From contig JAWZSP010000006.1 in the NCBI GenBank assembly GCA_034401135.1, forward strand, positions 558,001-622,000: DNA of 64,000 nucleotides, in the 5' to 3' direction. Of the stretch, positions 45,577 to 57,209 are shown piece by piece (position 1 is the first letter of the stretch; each line of letters starts with the position of its first letter). This DNA is from Volutella citrinella. Its lineage: Eukaryota > Ascomycota > Sordariomycetes > Hypocreales > Nectriaceae. Position numbers and translations under genes: made by a program. The notes below the pieces were generated by a model. The model was given only the letters and a program-made list of their open reading frames with translations, was not told where the DNA came from and made no database searches.

Positions 45577-47870
45577 GGTAAGGCTTTTGAGTCCCGACCC
45601 TTGATTCTCTACTTTTGATATACATATTTGGAGCGCACGACTGTCCAGCGTCCCTGCAGGAGAAGAGACACTAGGCCCCCAGACTGGGATGGACGGCCTT
45701 ATGTATCTAGTCCGTAGTCTTCGACAAGTAAATAAGATTGGCCCTTACGCAAGCAGCCTGTCCGGGATTCCCCTTGCTCTGTGAGGCTTCGGGTATCTCT
45801 CCCGTCTGTCATACCTAATACTCAATTGTTTCCCCATAGTCTCTTGGCAGAGCGGTTCGCGCGGGGTCGGGCCTCCGCAGTTCGGACTTCAGGAGGCACC
45901 GGCGCCTCTACCTCCGCTCTTTAATCTCCGCGGCATGCCTGCGAGGGAAGATGGAGTGCGTAGAGGGTGAGTGGCATCGCGTGGCGAAGCAGGGGATGCG
46001 GAGACTAGAACTGACTCCATGCCGTCGATTGGGGGTCCCCCCGAAGTGCGCGGCATGCGTGAATTCGGGGGGAAAACGTGGGTGCAAGTCCGCGATCAGA
46101 TTCAGCTAACCCTTGGCAGCCTCATTCTTCCGAATCCTTTGATTCTGGAACATCCCCCCTCCCCTGCGCCAATCCGGACCTTCGCCAATCATGACAACAT
46201 CTCTGGCACACCAAGTTTCAAGCGCGGCGCAGAGAAGAGCTATATTAGTGAGGGCGACGGAAGGCGAAGTCCGGGACGGACCAAGGGGAGGCTGACGGTG
46301 GGCGGCGCCAGGCATTCTCCTCACCACGATTGCCTCCGCAGCGCAGCCAAAGCGCACCAGATGCATCTGCGGGGAAAACAAGATTACGCGCTCCCACCAG
46401 ATTTGACAATGCCAAGGCCAGCCACCCCGTGCCGTTTATGCATCCAGGACTCGCTAGAACAATGTGGGTCGTCTTCAATAAATTATTAGCCGCACGAGGA
46501 CCAAGAAAAGACGACACTTGCGGGCGCTGTTCAGGGATCACTGTTGCGCTACTGACTCGACGGAGGGGAACCAGACGGCGAGCGCCGACAGAGACAGAGC
46601 ACCATCGTAGCATCGCTTTGTCATCACAACTTGCTGGACGTGACATGGACGGCGGGATGACAAGGTTTCGTCCGGCAAAGACGGGGTACCCCGCGTATTT
46701 CCATTTGTCGAGTTTTCCAGGCTTCTTGCGGATGAGATCCTCTCCTCTTGACGGGGGGAGATGACGAGACAAGCACATAAGCATAACGGGTGGAGATGGT
46801 GCGGGCGTGAGCCGCCAATAGTCGAGGAGCTATGAAACGGCGGGCAACACACGCCAAGCCCAAGCAAGAAGGTGGCATCGCTGCCGCCCTCCATTTGCCG
46901 ACCCCAAACCCCGAGTGCCCCGTCTCCGTCTCCAAGACGACTGCTGCTGGGCTCCCCTCTCTTCGGCTGCAGAGCCTGCAGTGCTTATCTGGCAGCCTGG
47001 CCTGGGTACTGCTCCCCATTTCCCCCACATCGTTCGTGGAGACGGTGCAACGCCATCTCAGGATCCGATGCTGTTATTGGCGAGATGGTGGCCAGGTCTC
47101 GGCCTTACTACCCTGTCTCATGGCCACCACCCTAACCATCAGAACGGGCAACGAGTTGCATCATCACCCATTGGTTGGAGCAGGCACGTAGCAGCAGACG
47201 CAGGCATTCCCCTCGCCCTCTTGCGTCGTGTGCCGAGTGTCCCGGGAGGAGCCAAGCCACGCGGGAGGAAGCTTCGGAGCCGCAGACGGGGGGATTTGCT
47301 TGCATTTTCCAATCATATGGCTTTCTCATCTGCCGCAAGGGGAGGCATTTGCACTGCTGCTGTGATCCGAGGAAACGCTGTGGGGAATTTCGGCCGCCCT
47401 GTCCAATCCCTTCGCACAGTCCGGGCAACCGCCTCGGGCGCCTTTTTGGTTGATCATTCAGAAACCTAGATGAGCCCATGCCCATGCCCTCGACCACACT
47501 ACGACCCAACCAACCATCTCAACGCCCACCCCACTGATCAACCCATGAATCCCTCCATTCCTCCACGTGCGGCATTGGGGAGGACACTTTGTGGGGTACT
47601 CGTCCACCACTGTCCTGACACTAATGACGATTCCCCGCTGCTTAGATCTCCTTCCCCGTCTCCATCTGGCACAGAGACTGCGTGGGATCCCTGTTTCCCC
47701 TCACGCGGAGAAGGATTGCCGTTCTTAGCATCTCTCCACGGGGCAACTACTTATTCTACGGGTCCCCTTCTAAAATCCTGCCTCTGTTTGACTGTTTCAC
47801 TTCGTCAACACCCCTTCTCCCTCTTCTATTTACCCTTTCTGCGCCTCAGTTTCCGCAGCGGCTTTCCATC
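45577..47870. other. 2.3-kb gene-poor region before the MFS gene
   Basis: The 3' side of the DJ-1 gene and a long promoter or leader for the transporter. The sequence is G+C-rich, so many random frames of 90-180 codons appear on both strands, but none has a motif or signal peptide. The last 150 bp are a pyrimidine-rich leader typical of fungal 5' UTRs. Confidence 0.45.
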
Positions 47871-49471
47871 ATGACTGACACCGAAAAGCCCGAGGCCCCC
47901 ATCGAGCTGGAGCGAGGGCCCCAGTCCGTCGCCCACGACAAGTCTGGCATCGAGTATGAGCGTGCCCAGCTCCTTGCCCAGCTGCCAGACCCTGATGCTG
48001 GCAAGAGTGAAGAGGAGCGTCGTGAACTTGTACGTTGCGACACATTGTCCATGCTTAAACTGTCCTTCCCTCCGCTAACCATGTGTCTCCTGTATAGGAC
48101 AAGAAGCTGATGCGAAAGGTCGACCTGTGGCTCATCCCCTGGCTCTCGTTGCTCTACCTGCTGTCCTTCCTGGACCGCACCAACATTGGCAATGCCCGTC
48201 TCGAGAAGCTGGAACTGAACCTTGGCATGCAGGGCAGCGACTACAACCTGGCTCTGACAATCTTCTTCGTCGGCTATGCCATCGCCGAGCCCATCACCAA
48301 CGCCCTCCTGAAGCGCCTCACGCCTCGCATCTTCTTCACCGGCATCATCATCACCTGGGGTGTCATCATGACCCTCATGGGCCTCGTCAAGAACAGGGCC
48401 GGCCTCCTCGCCGCCCGCTGGTTCCTTGGAATCGCCGAGGCCGGCCTCTTCCCCGGAGTCAACTACTACCTGTCCTGCTGGTACAAGAGCTCCGAGATTG
48501 GCATGCGCTCCTCCCTCTTCTTCTCCGCCGCTGCCCTTGCTGGCTCCTTTGGCGGTCTGCTCGCCGCCGCTATTGCCCAGATGAGGGGCATCGCTGGACT
48601 GCCCGGCTGGGCGTGGATCTTCATCATTGAAGGTCTTGCCACCATTGTCGTCGGTGTCTTCTGTTGGTGGATGGTCTTTGACTGGCCCGAGACAGCCTCG
48701 TTCCTGACCGAGGATGAGCGTGTCCGTGTCCAGCGCCGTCTCATCATGGACCGACAGGGCCGAACCGCCGAGGACTTTGACAAGCGCCACATCTACGCCG
48801 CTTGCAAGGACTGGAAGACGTACGGCTACATGGTCATCTACATGGGATGCCTGACCCCTCTGTATGCCTTCTCTCTCTTCCTGCCCACCATTCTCCGCGG
48901 CATGGGCCACGTTGGAACAAGGGGTCAGCTGCTCTCTGTCCCTCCCTATGCTGTCGCTGCCCTCCTCACTGTCATCATCGGTGTCATTGGTGACCGCACC
49001 CGCTTGCGTGGATACCTCAACATGATCACCGTCGTCATCGGAATTGCCGGCTTTGCCATGTTGATCGGTTCGTCCAACCCCACGATCCAGTACGCCGGCA
49101 CCTTCCTCGGGGCTGCTGGTATCTACCCGACCATTCCCAACACCCTCTCCTGGATCAACAACAACACCGAGGGATCCCTCAAGCGTGCCTTTGTCCTGGG
49201 TATGGTCGTTGGTTGGGGAAACCTGAACGGTGTTGTGTCGTCCAACATTTACCTCACCAAGGAGAACCCCCGCTTCTGGACTGGCCACGGAGTCGTGCTG
49301 GGCTACCAGGTCTTGTTCCTCCTGGGAGGATCCATTTTTATGCACTTTGCCCTGCGAAGGATGAACTCTAGCCGCAAGGCTGGAAGCTTGGACGCCAAGT
49401 GGGCCACCCTGACGGAGGATGAGCGCTGGGTCGAGGGTGATATGCGCCCCGACTTTGTGTACACTCTGTAG
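47871..49471 (+). CDS. MFS transporter, anion:cation symporter (Dal5/Tna1-like)
   Basis: 510 aa in two exons, 47871-48029 and 48098-49471. Twelve membrane helices are expected: the first block LWLIPWLSLLYLLSFLDRTNIGNA carries the family signature (residues 62-85). Later segments follow the same pattern: GMQGSDYNLALTIFFVGY, RWFLGIAEAGLFPGVNYYLS, WIFIIEGLATIVVG. The family takes up small organic anions such as allantoate, nicotinate, pantothenate or biotin precursors; which one is not shown. The start of the metabolic block at 47.9-62.3 kb. Confidence 0.88.
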
Positions 49472-49808
49472 ATTAGACTATGAGATCACCATAGATGTCG
49501 GTCATTTGGCCTTGTGGTTTAAAAACCCTGACAGATATGTACGTCAATCTAAGATATATGCTTGTTATATCCGCAGGATGGTGTCTGCGACCAGCACGCA
49601 ACTATCCCGAGGCCAGAAGAACTGCCCCCTAGCATTTTGATATCTTGATAAGGTCTCTGCACCACCAGAGGCTGTTGGAAAGCATCGTAATGAACTTGCA
49701 GGACATGAGGGTTTCTATACTTTGTGGCTAAACGGCCGCATGCGCGAGACAAAGTTACCAACGCCTGATGACTGATGACCCCGACCCGGGCTCGTATCTA
49801 TCATCCAT
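49472..49808. other. Convergent intergenic region
   Basis: About 340 bp between two 3' ends. No gene is seen. Confidence 0.45.
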
Positions 49809-51385
49809 CTATAGGTGCTTAAAGTAGTCCTCAAAATTCTGATCCAAGGAATCCCACTCCCTCTGCATAATCTCTTGCACGTCGGCCCTGCGCGATTTGA
49901 TCGAGACCTTGAACGGAAGCGGCTCAGAATTGAAGGCGTCTGTGTAGGCCAGAGGGTCAACAGTGCATTTGGCCTCCACTCCATCACGCCACTCGTATGC
50001 AAAGTCGAAATCAAATGCCCACAGCATTCTGGCAGCTAATATGAGGAGAGAGCTCTTTCCGACATGCTGGCCTGTGCCGTCTTGTCAGTTTGGCCCTGTG
50101 TTCAGTACGCAGCTGACTTACCTGGGCAGATTCGCCTACCAAACCCAAAAGGGCTGAATGGGAGGTCTGGATTCTCCAGCCACCGATCAGGGATAAAATC
50201 ATCGGGTTTGTCAAAAACCTCTGGATCCATCGCCATGGCCCACAGATTCGGAAAAATGATGGTGTTCTTGGGAATGCGGTAGCCCATGTATTCGTCATCC
50301 TGCGTTACCGCGTGTGGCACTCCGCCGGGGATCACAGGCCGCCAGCGCAAAACTTCCTTTACAATCGCTTCGATGTACGGTAAATTGGGGAGATGCTCAA
50401 AAGTTGGCATTCTGCCACTTCCCACCACGCGGTCCAGCTCTTGCTGTGCCTTGACCGCGCACTGTGGATAAAGGACAACAGCCATGACGAGGACCTGGAG
50501 AGAAATGGCCGTGGTGTCACTCCCAGCTTCATTCAGGACCCCGAGAATATAGGCAATTTCCGTGCGACTCATATGTTCGCTTTCCTTCCGGGTCAGAAAG
50601 TGCTTTGCCCAGTTCCAGCCCTGCTTAGCCTCGGCCGTTGTCAATAGATGTTCCAAAAACCCCTTCTCAAAGTCATGCATCCGATTTGCGATTCTCTTCC
50701 ACGGTGCCAATGGAGTCGGCAGCACATTGATCCAGGGAATAATGTCCACCAGCCATGGCTTTAGCAGAGCAGCATTGAGCTCTTGCATCAATTCATCGAC
50801 GCACTTGAGCTCTGGCTCATCTCCATCTGGCAGACGCATGCCATACGCCAAAGTGTAGATCAGGCTGGTGGAATATCGCCGAAAGTAATGCGCGAAATGC
50901 TCTCCCGCGTCAGGTCTCAACAGCTCCAGCATCAATTGCCGGCCCTCGAGATCCTGCACAGGCTTGTAGTTTTGCGCTACCCGGATGTTGAGGACGGAGG
51001 CATGAAGCCTATGCTGGGCCCTCCAACGATCGCCATAGGGCAAGAAGAGGATCCGGAAGTTCTTCGAGATGCATTCCTGGATCATTGGCGACCTGGGTCG
51101 GGAACTGTAGATTGCGTTGCGCTTGTCAAGCAGATCACGCGCGACGGCTGCCGAACCAATCATAATGGCCGTCTGAGGCCCGAGCTGCATCGTGAAGATG
51201 GGCCCAAAGACCTTGAACATTTCTGTGTAGCCCTTCCATGGAAACGATTTTGGGATTTGAGGTATATTGCCTATCAGTGGGAGTGGCGTTGGGCCCGGAG
51301 GGAGGGATCGGAGGTGGGCATATTGGGGATAGACGAGGACGATAATTGCGCCAACAGCAAGAAGGGCAGCTGCGGACGAGATCAT
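49809..51385 (-). CDS. Cytochrome P450 (class B, secondary-metabolism type)
   Basis: 508 aa in two exons, 51385-50122 and 50071-49809. An N-terminal anchor is followed by a proline-rich hinge LPPGPTPLPLIGNIP. The I-helix has NEAGSDTTAIS, the K-helix has KEVLRWRPVIPGGVPH, and the heme loop PFGFGRRICPGQ has ligand Cys420. The 50-bp intron sits just after the heme Cys and joins ICP to GQHVGKSSL. The pattern is of the CYP2-like clan found in fungal oxidative tailoring enzymes; the substrate is unknown. It is divergent from the GMC oxidoreductase and could share control with it. Confidence 0.88.
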
Positions 51386-52100
51386 GGCGACGAAAAATTA
51401 TCTTCTACGGTGCTTTGCATCATGAGACAATTAAGAACGAATATGCCAAGGCCGGGATATATGTTCGTAATGGATTACTCGTGTATGCACCGGTCCGTGA
51501 CGGCACAATCGGAATTCGGGCAGCGACAGCCGGCTGCAAATCCGGAACGCACTGCTGCATGCCATTTTCGGCTCCCGAGGATGCTGAGTGCATTATAACG
51601 TCATTTCTTCTGCTTACCCGACCCATCGGCTCATGCGGGTCATCCTACTTGTCCGGAACAATTCAGCCTCTTGGGTGGTTGCACGCATTGCGGCCCAACC
51701 CGTCCCTCTGTAATCCATGTGACATTACGTTGCATTTCCGTAAGTTGTTGAATGCAGTGGAACACTTCGTAGCGAATGAACTCCAGATAAAACCTCACCG
51801 GAATGGGCATGCTGGGGCTGAGTGAAGACTGCGGCTGTGCGACCTCGTATGAAAATACTAGTCAATGTAAGCCGGCTAATTCCCCCATCAACTCGCGGTG
51901 GCTCATCGCTCACCACATCCGAAAACCTCAGCCAGCTGATCTTGCAAGGCTAGCCATGATTATCGGAGAGAAATCAAGAGTAGGATGGCGACAGGGGTAT
52001 GGAGGAAGACTTATATACGCGGTAAAGGAGCGGTCAGTGTAGTTGATGAAGCTGTGACAGGCTGCTGTGATCAAACGAATGGCCCATAGGTCTCACAATC
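51386..52100. promoter_or_regulatory. Bidirectional promoter of P450 and GMC genes
   Basis: 715 bp between two divergent ATGs. TATA-like words: TATAT at about 51457-51463 on the P450 side, and TATATA at 52012-52017, 84 bp before the GMC ATG. I see no other gene here. Confidence 0.6.
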
Positions 52101-54362
52101 ATGAAATACAACCCAATCGTAGCCTTGATAGGCTCTTGTCTACCCATCGCATTCGCATCACCTGCCTTTCGTGGGTTCATTCGCAGTTCACCAGAAGATC
52201 TTGCGGCAGCCTCTGATTATGTCGTGATCGGGTCAGGAGCTGCCGGACTTGTTGTTGCCAATCGCTTGTCCGAGGATCCAGGTGTGCGATTCGATGCATG
52301 CCAAGTAATACAGGCTAATGGGTGGTTACAGGCGTCTCTGTCCTGGTGATTGAAGCTGGAGACCTGTGAGTTATCACTTGAGTCACGGCACTGCGATACT
52401 GATATGAATTCACAGCCATAAAGGAGAAAACTACATCGAGGTTCCCGGTGTTCTGCCCCAGACTTTGGTGTACAACTCGACCTACAACTGGAACCTCACA
52501 GCCGCCCCACGCGAAGCAGTGAATGGACGAGCTATCGTAGTTGCCCAAGGAAGGGCTGTCGGAGGTTCCACCGTCATCAACCGCATGACCTTCAATCGAG
52601 GGGCTGCACACGATTACGACGGATGGGAGAAGCTAGGAAATAATGGCTGGAACTGGGAATCTTTTCTCCCTTATTTCAAAAAGGTTTTTCAACATACGAA
52701 TGTGATCAAGCAAATTTCTAACCGCTGTAGAATGAGAAATTCCACCCTCCACCTCCAGAGCTGGTTGAAGAATGGGGTATTGACTACACACCGGAAGCCC
52801 ATGGATTCGATGGGTACATGCATGTTGCCTACTCTGGCTGGATCTGGCCATCAATCAGTTCGTGACACGGTACTTTTCGATAAAGATATATTCGGGAGCT
52901 AACGGAGTCAGGGAACGTGATAAATGCCGCCAAGGAACTTGGGTTGCCCTTTGTCAAAGATCAGGCCAATGGTTCACCCGTTGGTGCCTACTGGTGCCCG
53001 CATAACCATAATCCGGATGGGTTTAGAAAGTTCTCCACCGAAGACGCTTACTACAGTCCCTTTACACGCCGCAAAAACCTGCATCTCATCTCTGGACATA
53101 CCGTCACACGGCTTTTGATGGAGAGAACTGGCCAATCCGTCCGAGTCACTGGAGTTGAGGTGAGCTGACCGGGGGCGAGAAGACTCGGAGTTGAACTGAC
53201 ATTTGCGGAACTATCTAGTTTGCTGCCGACTCAAAGGCGGCAAAGCAGCAAGTCAAAGTAAATCAAGAGGCTATTCTTGCCGCAGGCGCTATTTTCTCAC
53301 CTCAAATCCTGCAAGTGTCTGGAATCGGTGACTCGGATCATTTGAAGACAATCGGCGTTGAAGCTGTGGTAGATCTTCCGGCCGTAGGCCAGAACCTACA
53401 AGACCACCTTGTGCTCCCTGTTCGGCACAATAGTATGTCCCGATTCACCTTTTGATAATTCAAGACCATACTTACTAACAGCCTACTGCAGTCACAGCAC
53501 CGATTCAGTTCAGGGATCTTCTCAGCAATGCCACCTTTATGGATCATGTCCAGAGACTTTATGCCCATAATCAAGGGCCTCTTACTTCACCACAGACGGA
53601 TTTTGTCCTGTTTCTTCCCCTCTCGATGTACTCCCAGGCTGCCCAGCGACTGAGAAAGGCGGCTGCGGGCCAGAACCATGCTGAGTATTTGCCCTCTGAT
53701 ACGCCGAGCGAGACCATTGATGGATACAGTGCCCAGCACGAGGTTCTAGCTAAAATACTGGAGGCAAATGACAGAGCAAACATGGCTTTCATCTGGTCCG
53801 ATGGAGCTCTGACGCTTGGTCTAGAACACCCATTTTCACGAGGAAATGTCAAGGCCAACTCTTCGAGCATCTTCGACAAACCTGATATCGATCTTGGATA
53901 TCTCCGAAATCCCATCGATGTTGAAGTGCTTGTGGAGGGAATAAGATTTGTGAGGCGTCTGCTCAAAACAAAGGCCATTTCGGTGCTTGCACCCATTGAG
54001 ATAGCCCCAGGTCAGGCTGCCCAGTCCAAGCAGCAGCTCGAGGAGTTCATTCGACAGACCGTGACTCCTTTCCACCATTTATCTGGGACCACTGCGATGC
54101 TTCCAAAACACAAAGGTGGAGTGGTTGATGGCGAGCTCAAGGTTTATGGGGTAGCAAGCCTGCGCGTGGTGGATGGAGGTGTTATCCCGATGCTACCGGC
54201 AGCGAATACACAGGCAACTATCCATGCAATCGCCGAGCGGGTGAGTTCCTAACATCCTGTTTCTCCTACTCGCAGTTGTCTCCAGCTTCACGGCTGCCCA
54301 TATTTCGATGGGAAATGCTAACAATTCAGCAGGCAGCTGATATCATACGAGGCCGTGTTTGA
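52101..54362 (+). CDS. Secreted GMC oxidoreductase
   Basis: FAD enzyme of the glucose-methanol-choline family that oxidises alcohols or sugars. 616 aa in eight exons: 52101-52281, 52332-52365, 52416-52683, 52731-52857, 52912-53159, 53219-53432, 53492-54240 and 54333-54362. The signal peptide covers residues 1 to about 20. The FAD loop is YVVIGSGAAGLVVANRL, followed by VLVIEAG and GRAVGGSTVINRM. The active site is HHLSGTTAM with Asn in PAANTQATIHAIAE, as in His-Asn-type members. The last exon is only 30 nt and ends AADIIRGRV. All phases agree. The substrate is unknown. Confidence 0.87.
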
Positions 54363-55557
54363 CAAGAACAACAGGGGGACTGAGTATGCCAGTAAGAAGA
54401 GCAAATAAAATTCTATTTTGATCCGCTTCGTTCTATACTAAGTGTCTAACAAAATAACTAAACATAATCTAGATTGTGTGACCAATAATGAATCATGAAA
54501 TGATTGTCACGCGTGCGGAATCTATGGAGCCACTTCGGCCAACACCTAACAATGCCCGCATTAGACTGACTGGGTCAGGCAATATCTTGACATGCGGCTA
54601 AGCCTTGGAGCGGTGCGGCATGATATCATCTGTGATACCCACATTCTCTGAAACATGACAACGTGGTTTGGACGAGAAGGATTCCCATACGTCATCGTAT
54701 CGTACATTTGTATGTCCAGAACTATGGTGAATTCAGCCTGCCAGTCACATGCGGAGGCCAAAATGAACTGTCTATACCAAGCTATAAAAAACATCCCTGC
54801 GGGCCTGGCAAATAATAGTGTCGCATGGACGAACGACCCCTTTTATTATGGGCCCAGAGGGTGGGTTCGGCCGACTAAATCGCAGCATCGTAGGATTCAG
54901 ACTGGTGATCTTGATCCTGTGGGTCGATGGATGCTAGCAAATCACCCCGTGGAGGCACTAGGTACGATGAGGATATGTATTGGTCCGCCTATTGACCGTG
55001 ATTGGCCCGGCCAGCATCTTTGAGACCATCATGAACCTTCATCCGTGCCCCTGAGGTCTGACAGGCCAACGGCTGGATAGCTAAAAGGGTGCTAAGATGT
55101 TGTTACACCAGGGACAATAAAATGTGCCCACGAACGGCAGGCCCTTTAAGTTTCTAAATATCGTTATTACTCAATCATTGCGGCTCAGGTTGTCTCAATC
55201 TCAAAGACAGTAGGTCGCTTTTCTCACCAACAACTCTGAGTGGAACCGCATTAGCAACTCGTTCTTCAAGCTCAGCACTATTTGATCGAGATTTCCTGCT
55301 CCGATACTTGATAGTTTGGCCGCTTTAGGTACCGGGCTTGCTGCAAAGGATTTATGCCAAGCGGGTGTGTTGGGTCGACCCTCCAGCACTAATGCTATGG
55401 CGGCCGATCAGGATGGGATCTTCGGTGAAAGCGACCCAGCTGATGAGTCGTGCTGCGTTTCATGTACACATTTCGGCAGCGGCACGGTTATTCGACCCGA
55501 GTAATCATATCATTGTGGTTATTTGGAGGTTTCGAGGAAGATAGACAGCGAGGAGCA
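54363..55557. other. Intergenic region before GH16 gene
   Basis: About 1.2 kb. Nothing coding is seen. A TATAAAAA word at about 54785 has no credible gene downstream. Confidence 0.4.
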
Positions 55558-55563
55558 TATAAA
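55558..55563 (+). promoter_or_regulatory. TATA box of the GH16 gene
   Basis: TATAAA 123 bp before the ATG at 55686. Confidence 0.5.
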
Positions 55564-55685
55564 GGGGTCGTTTCTACTCCGAAAATGCATCCAGACCAGC
55601 TATCAGCAACCACAAGGCCAAAACAACACTGAACTTCAAAAAGCTCAGTCTTTATTAATCTACACGGAAAAATCTCTGCTCCAGT

Positions 55686-56840
55686 ATGCACGGCGAATAT
55701 CTTGTTATCGGCGCCGTCTTGGCTCTGAGCAGTACTGCCAATGCCCAGTACACTATTTCAAAGCGATTTGACAAGTCCAACTTTTTTGACGCCTTTGACT
55801 TCTTCTCACGCCCTGACCCTACCAATGGCCATGTGCAGTACGTCGATAAAGACACAGCCCTCAGCACGGGTCTGGCCGGCACCAAGGATGCTGCCGTGTA
55901 TCTCGGCGTCGACTTCGAGACGACGCCTGCCCCCTCCGGACGCAGGTCTGTCCGCCTAGTCTCCAAGGAGACCTACACCAAGGGCTTATTCATTGCCGAT
56001 ATCAAGCACATGCCGGGGCCAGTCTGTGGCGTGTGGCCCGCTCTCTGGACCACGAGCACCACGTGGCCCGACAATGGCGAGATTGACATCATCGAGGGCG
56101 TTCATCTGAACACGAACAATACTATGGCGCTCCATACCAGTGCAGGATGTCTCATCAATAACAGTGGTGTTGATCCGGGCACCAAGCCCACTCCCGAGGG
56201 CGGAGACGATTGCAATGCTCCTGGAAACGGCGGGACCGGCTGCAAGCAGATGACTTCCAACACGCAGTCATTCGGCGGCCCGGGCTTCAACAACAACGAC
56301 GGTGGCGTTTTCGCTACTCAGTGGACCTCATCGGTCATCAGGATCTGGTTCTGGCCCCGTGGGAGCATTCCCACGGATGTCGACGGCGAGGTCCCCAACC
56401 CAGATAGTTGGGGGCTTCCTATTGCCGTCTTCAATGGTGGCAGTACCTGCAACATCGACCAGCACTTCAAAGACCACCACATTGTCATCAACACGTCTCT
56501 CTGTGGCGACTGGGCCGGCGCCCAGGAGCTCTGGGATGCCACGCAAGCGTGCAAGTCGCAGGCCAACACATGCATCGAATATGTTACCAACCAGGCCAAG
56601 CCGTTCCAGGAGGCGTTTTGGCTCATCAACTACGTCAAGATCTATAACAGCCCTCAAGCAAAGGCTGGAGCCTTGGTCAAGGTGCCTTCTGGCACCAAGC
56701 AATCAACTAGCTCGAAGCAACCCTCGAGCACCAAGCAGCCCACTGGCACCAAGCAGCCTACCAGCACCAAGCAGCCTGCTAACGCCAAGCAGGCTACTAG
56801 CACCCGGTCTGGAAAGACGGCTTCGACTCTACGAGTCTAG
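55686..56840 (+). CDS. Secreted GH16 beta-glucanase with C-terminal KQP repeats
   Basis: 384 aa, single exon. The signal peptide ends TANA. The catalytic motif is NGEIDIIEGVH, with nucleophile Glu132 and acid/base Glu137. GVWPALWTT and IRIWFWPRG are typical of the fungal mixed-linked or 1,3(4)-beta-glucanase branch, which cuts cell-wall beta-glucan. After the domain comes a Ser/Thr/Lys tail of six-residue repeats such as STKQPT, encoded by an 18-bp tandem repeat at 56691-56808. The tail is probably a flexible, O-glycosylated linker or wall anchor. Confidence 0.88.
   Translation: MHGEYLVIGAVLALSSTANAQYTISKRFDKSNFFDAFDFFSRPDPTNGHVQYVDKDTALSTGLAGTKDAAVYLGVDFETTPAPSGRRSVRLVSKETYTKGLFIADIKHMPGPVCGVWPALWTTSTTWPDNGEIDIIEGVHLNTNNTMALHTSAGCLINNSGVDPGTKPTPEGGDDCNAPGNGGTGCKQMTSNTQSFGGPGFNNNDGGVFATQWTSSVIRIWFWPRGSIPTDVDGEVPNPDSWGLPIAVFNGGSTCNIDQHFKDHHIVINTSLCGDWAGAQELWDATQACKSQANTCIEYVTNQAKPFQEAFWLINYVKIYNSPQAKAGALVKVPSGTKQSTSSKQPSSTKQPTGTKQPTSTKQPANAKQATSTRSGKTASTLRV
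56691..56808 (+). repeat. 18-bp tandem repeat in GH16 gene
   Basis: Six imperfect copies encoding hexapeptides of the type [T/S]x[T/S]KQP. Such runs can change copy number between strains and so change tail length. Confidence 0.8.
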
Positions 56841-57209
56841 GCTATTGGTGAATTGTAACCTACCAGTCGTTCTGTCTGGAGAGGTTCTGCGTCTTGTAAA
56901 TATTTGGTACTGACCTGAGTTGTGTTATTATGGCGATTCATTGTGTTACAGGGTTAATTGCTTGCATTCACTGTCGTTTCTGTATTCGAATTGACTTCCA
57001 CGTACCGATTCTGGCCCTTTCTTACTCTGTGACTGGATAACTGACAAATAGCATTCTGGTTCTGTTCCCCAAATTCGGCATCGTTTCCATAATGGGCCAT
57101 GGCATGAAGCTGCAATCCAGCCAGCAAGGCGCAGTTTGAGCCATGACCTATATCGTGGCATTGTGCACAGTATATTCGAGCTTTAGCAAAGGCCTCTTTG
57201 ATCAGATCG
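56841..57209. other. Convergent intergenic region
   Basis: About 370 bp between two 3' ends. No gene is seen. Confidence 0.4.

Noticed and set aside
45960..47500. Several frames of 90-184 codons in the spacer before the transporter
   Set aside because: G+C-rich spacer gives long random frames on both strands; none has a signal peptide, motif or intron logic.
47846..49345. 499-codon frame antisense to the ACS transporter
   Set aside because: It mirrors a G+C-rich coding exon, is dominated by Gly, Asp, Glu and Val as expected for a shadow frame, and has no motif.
54778..55020. TATAAAAA followed by a possible gene
   Set aside because: No start codon with a signal peptide or motif follows it.
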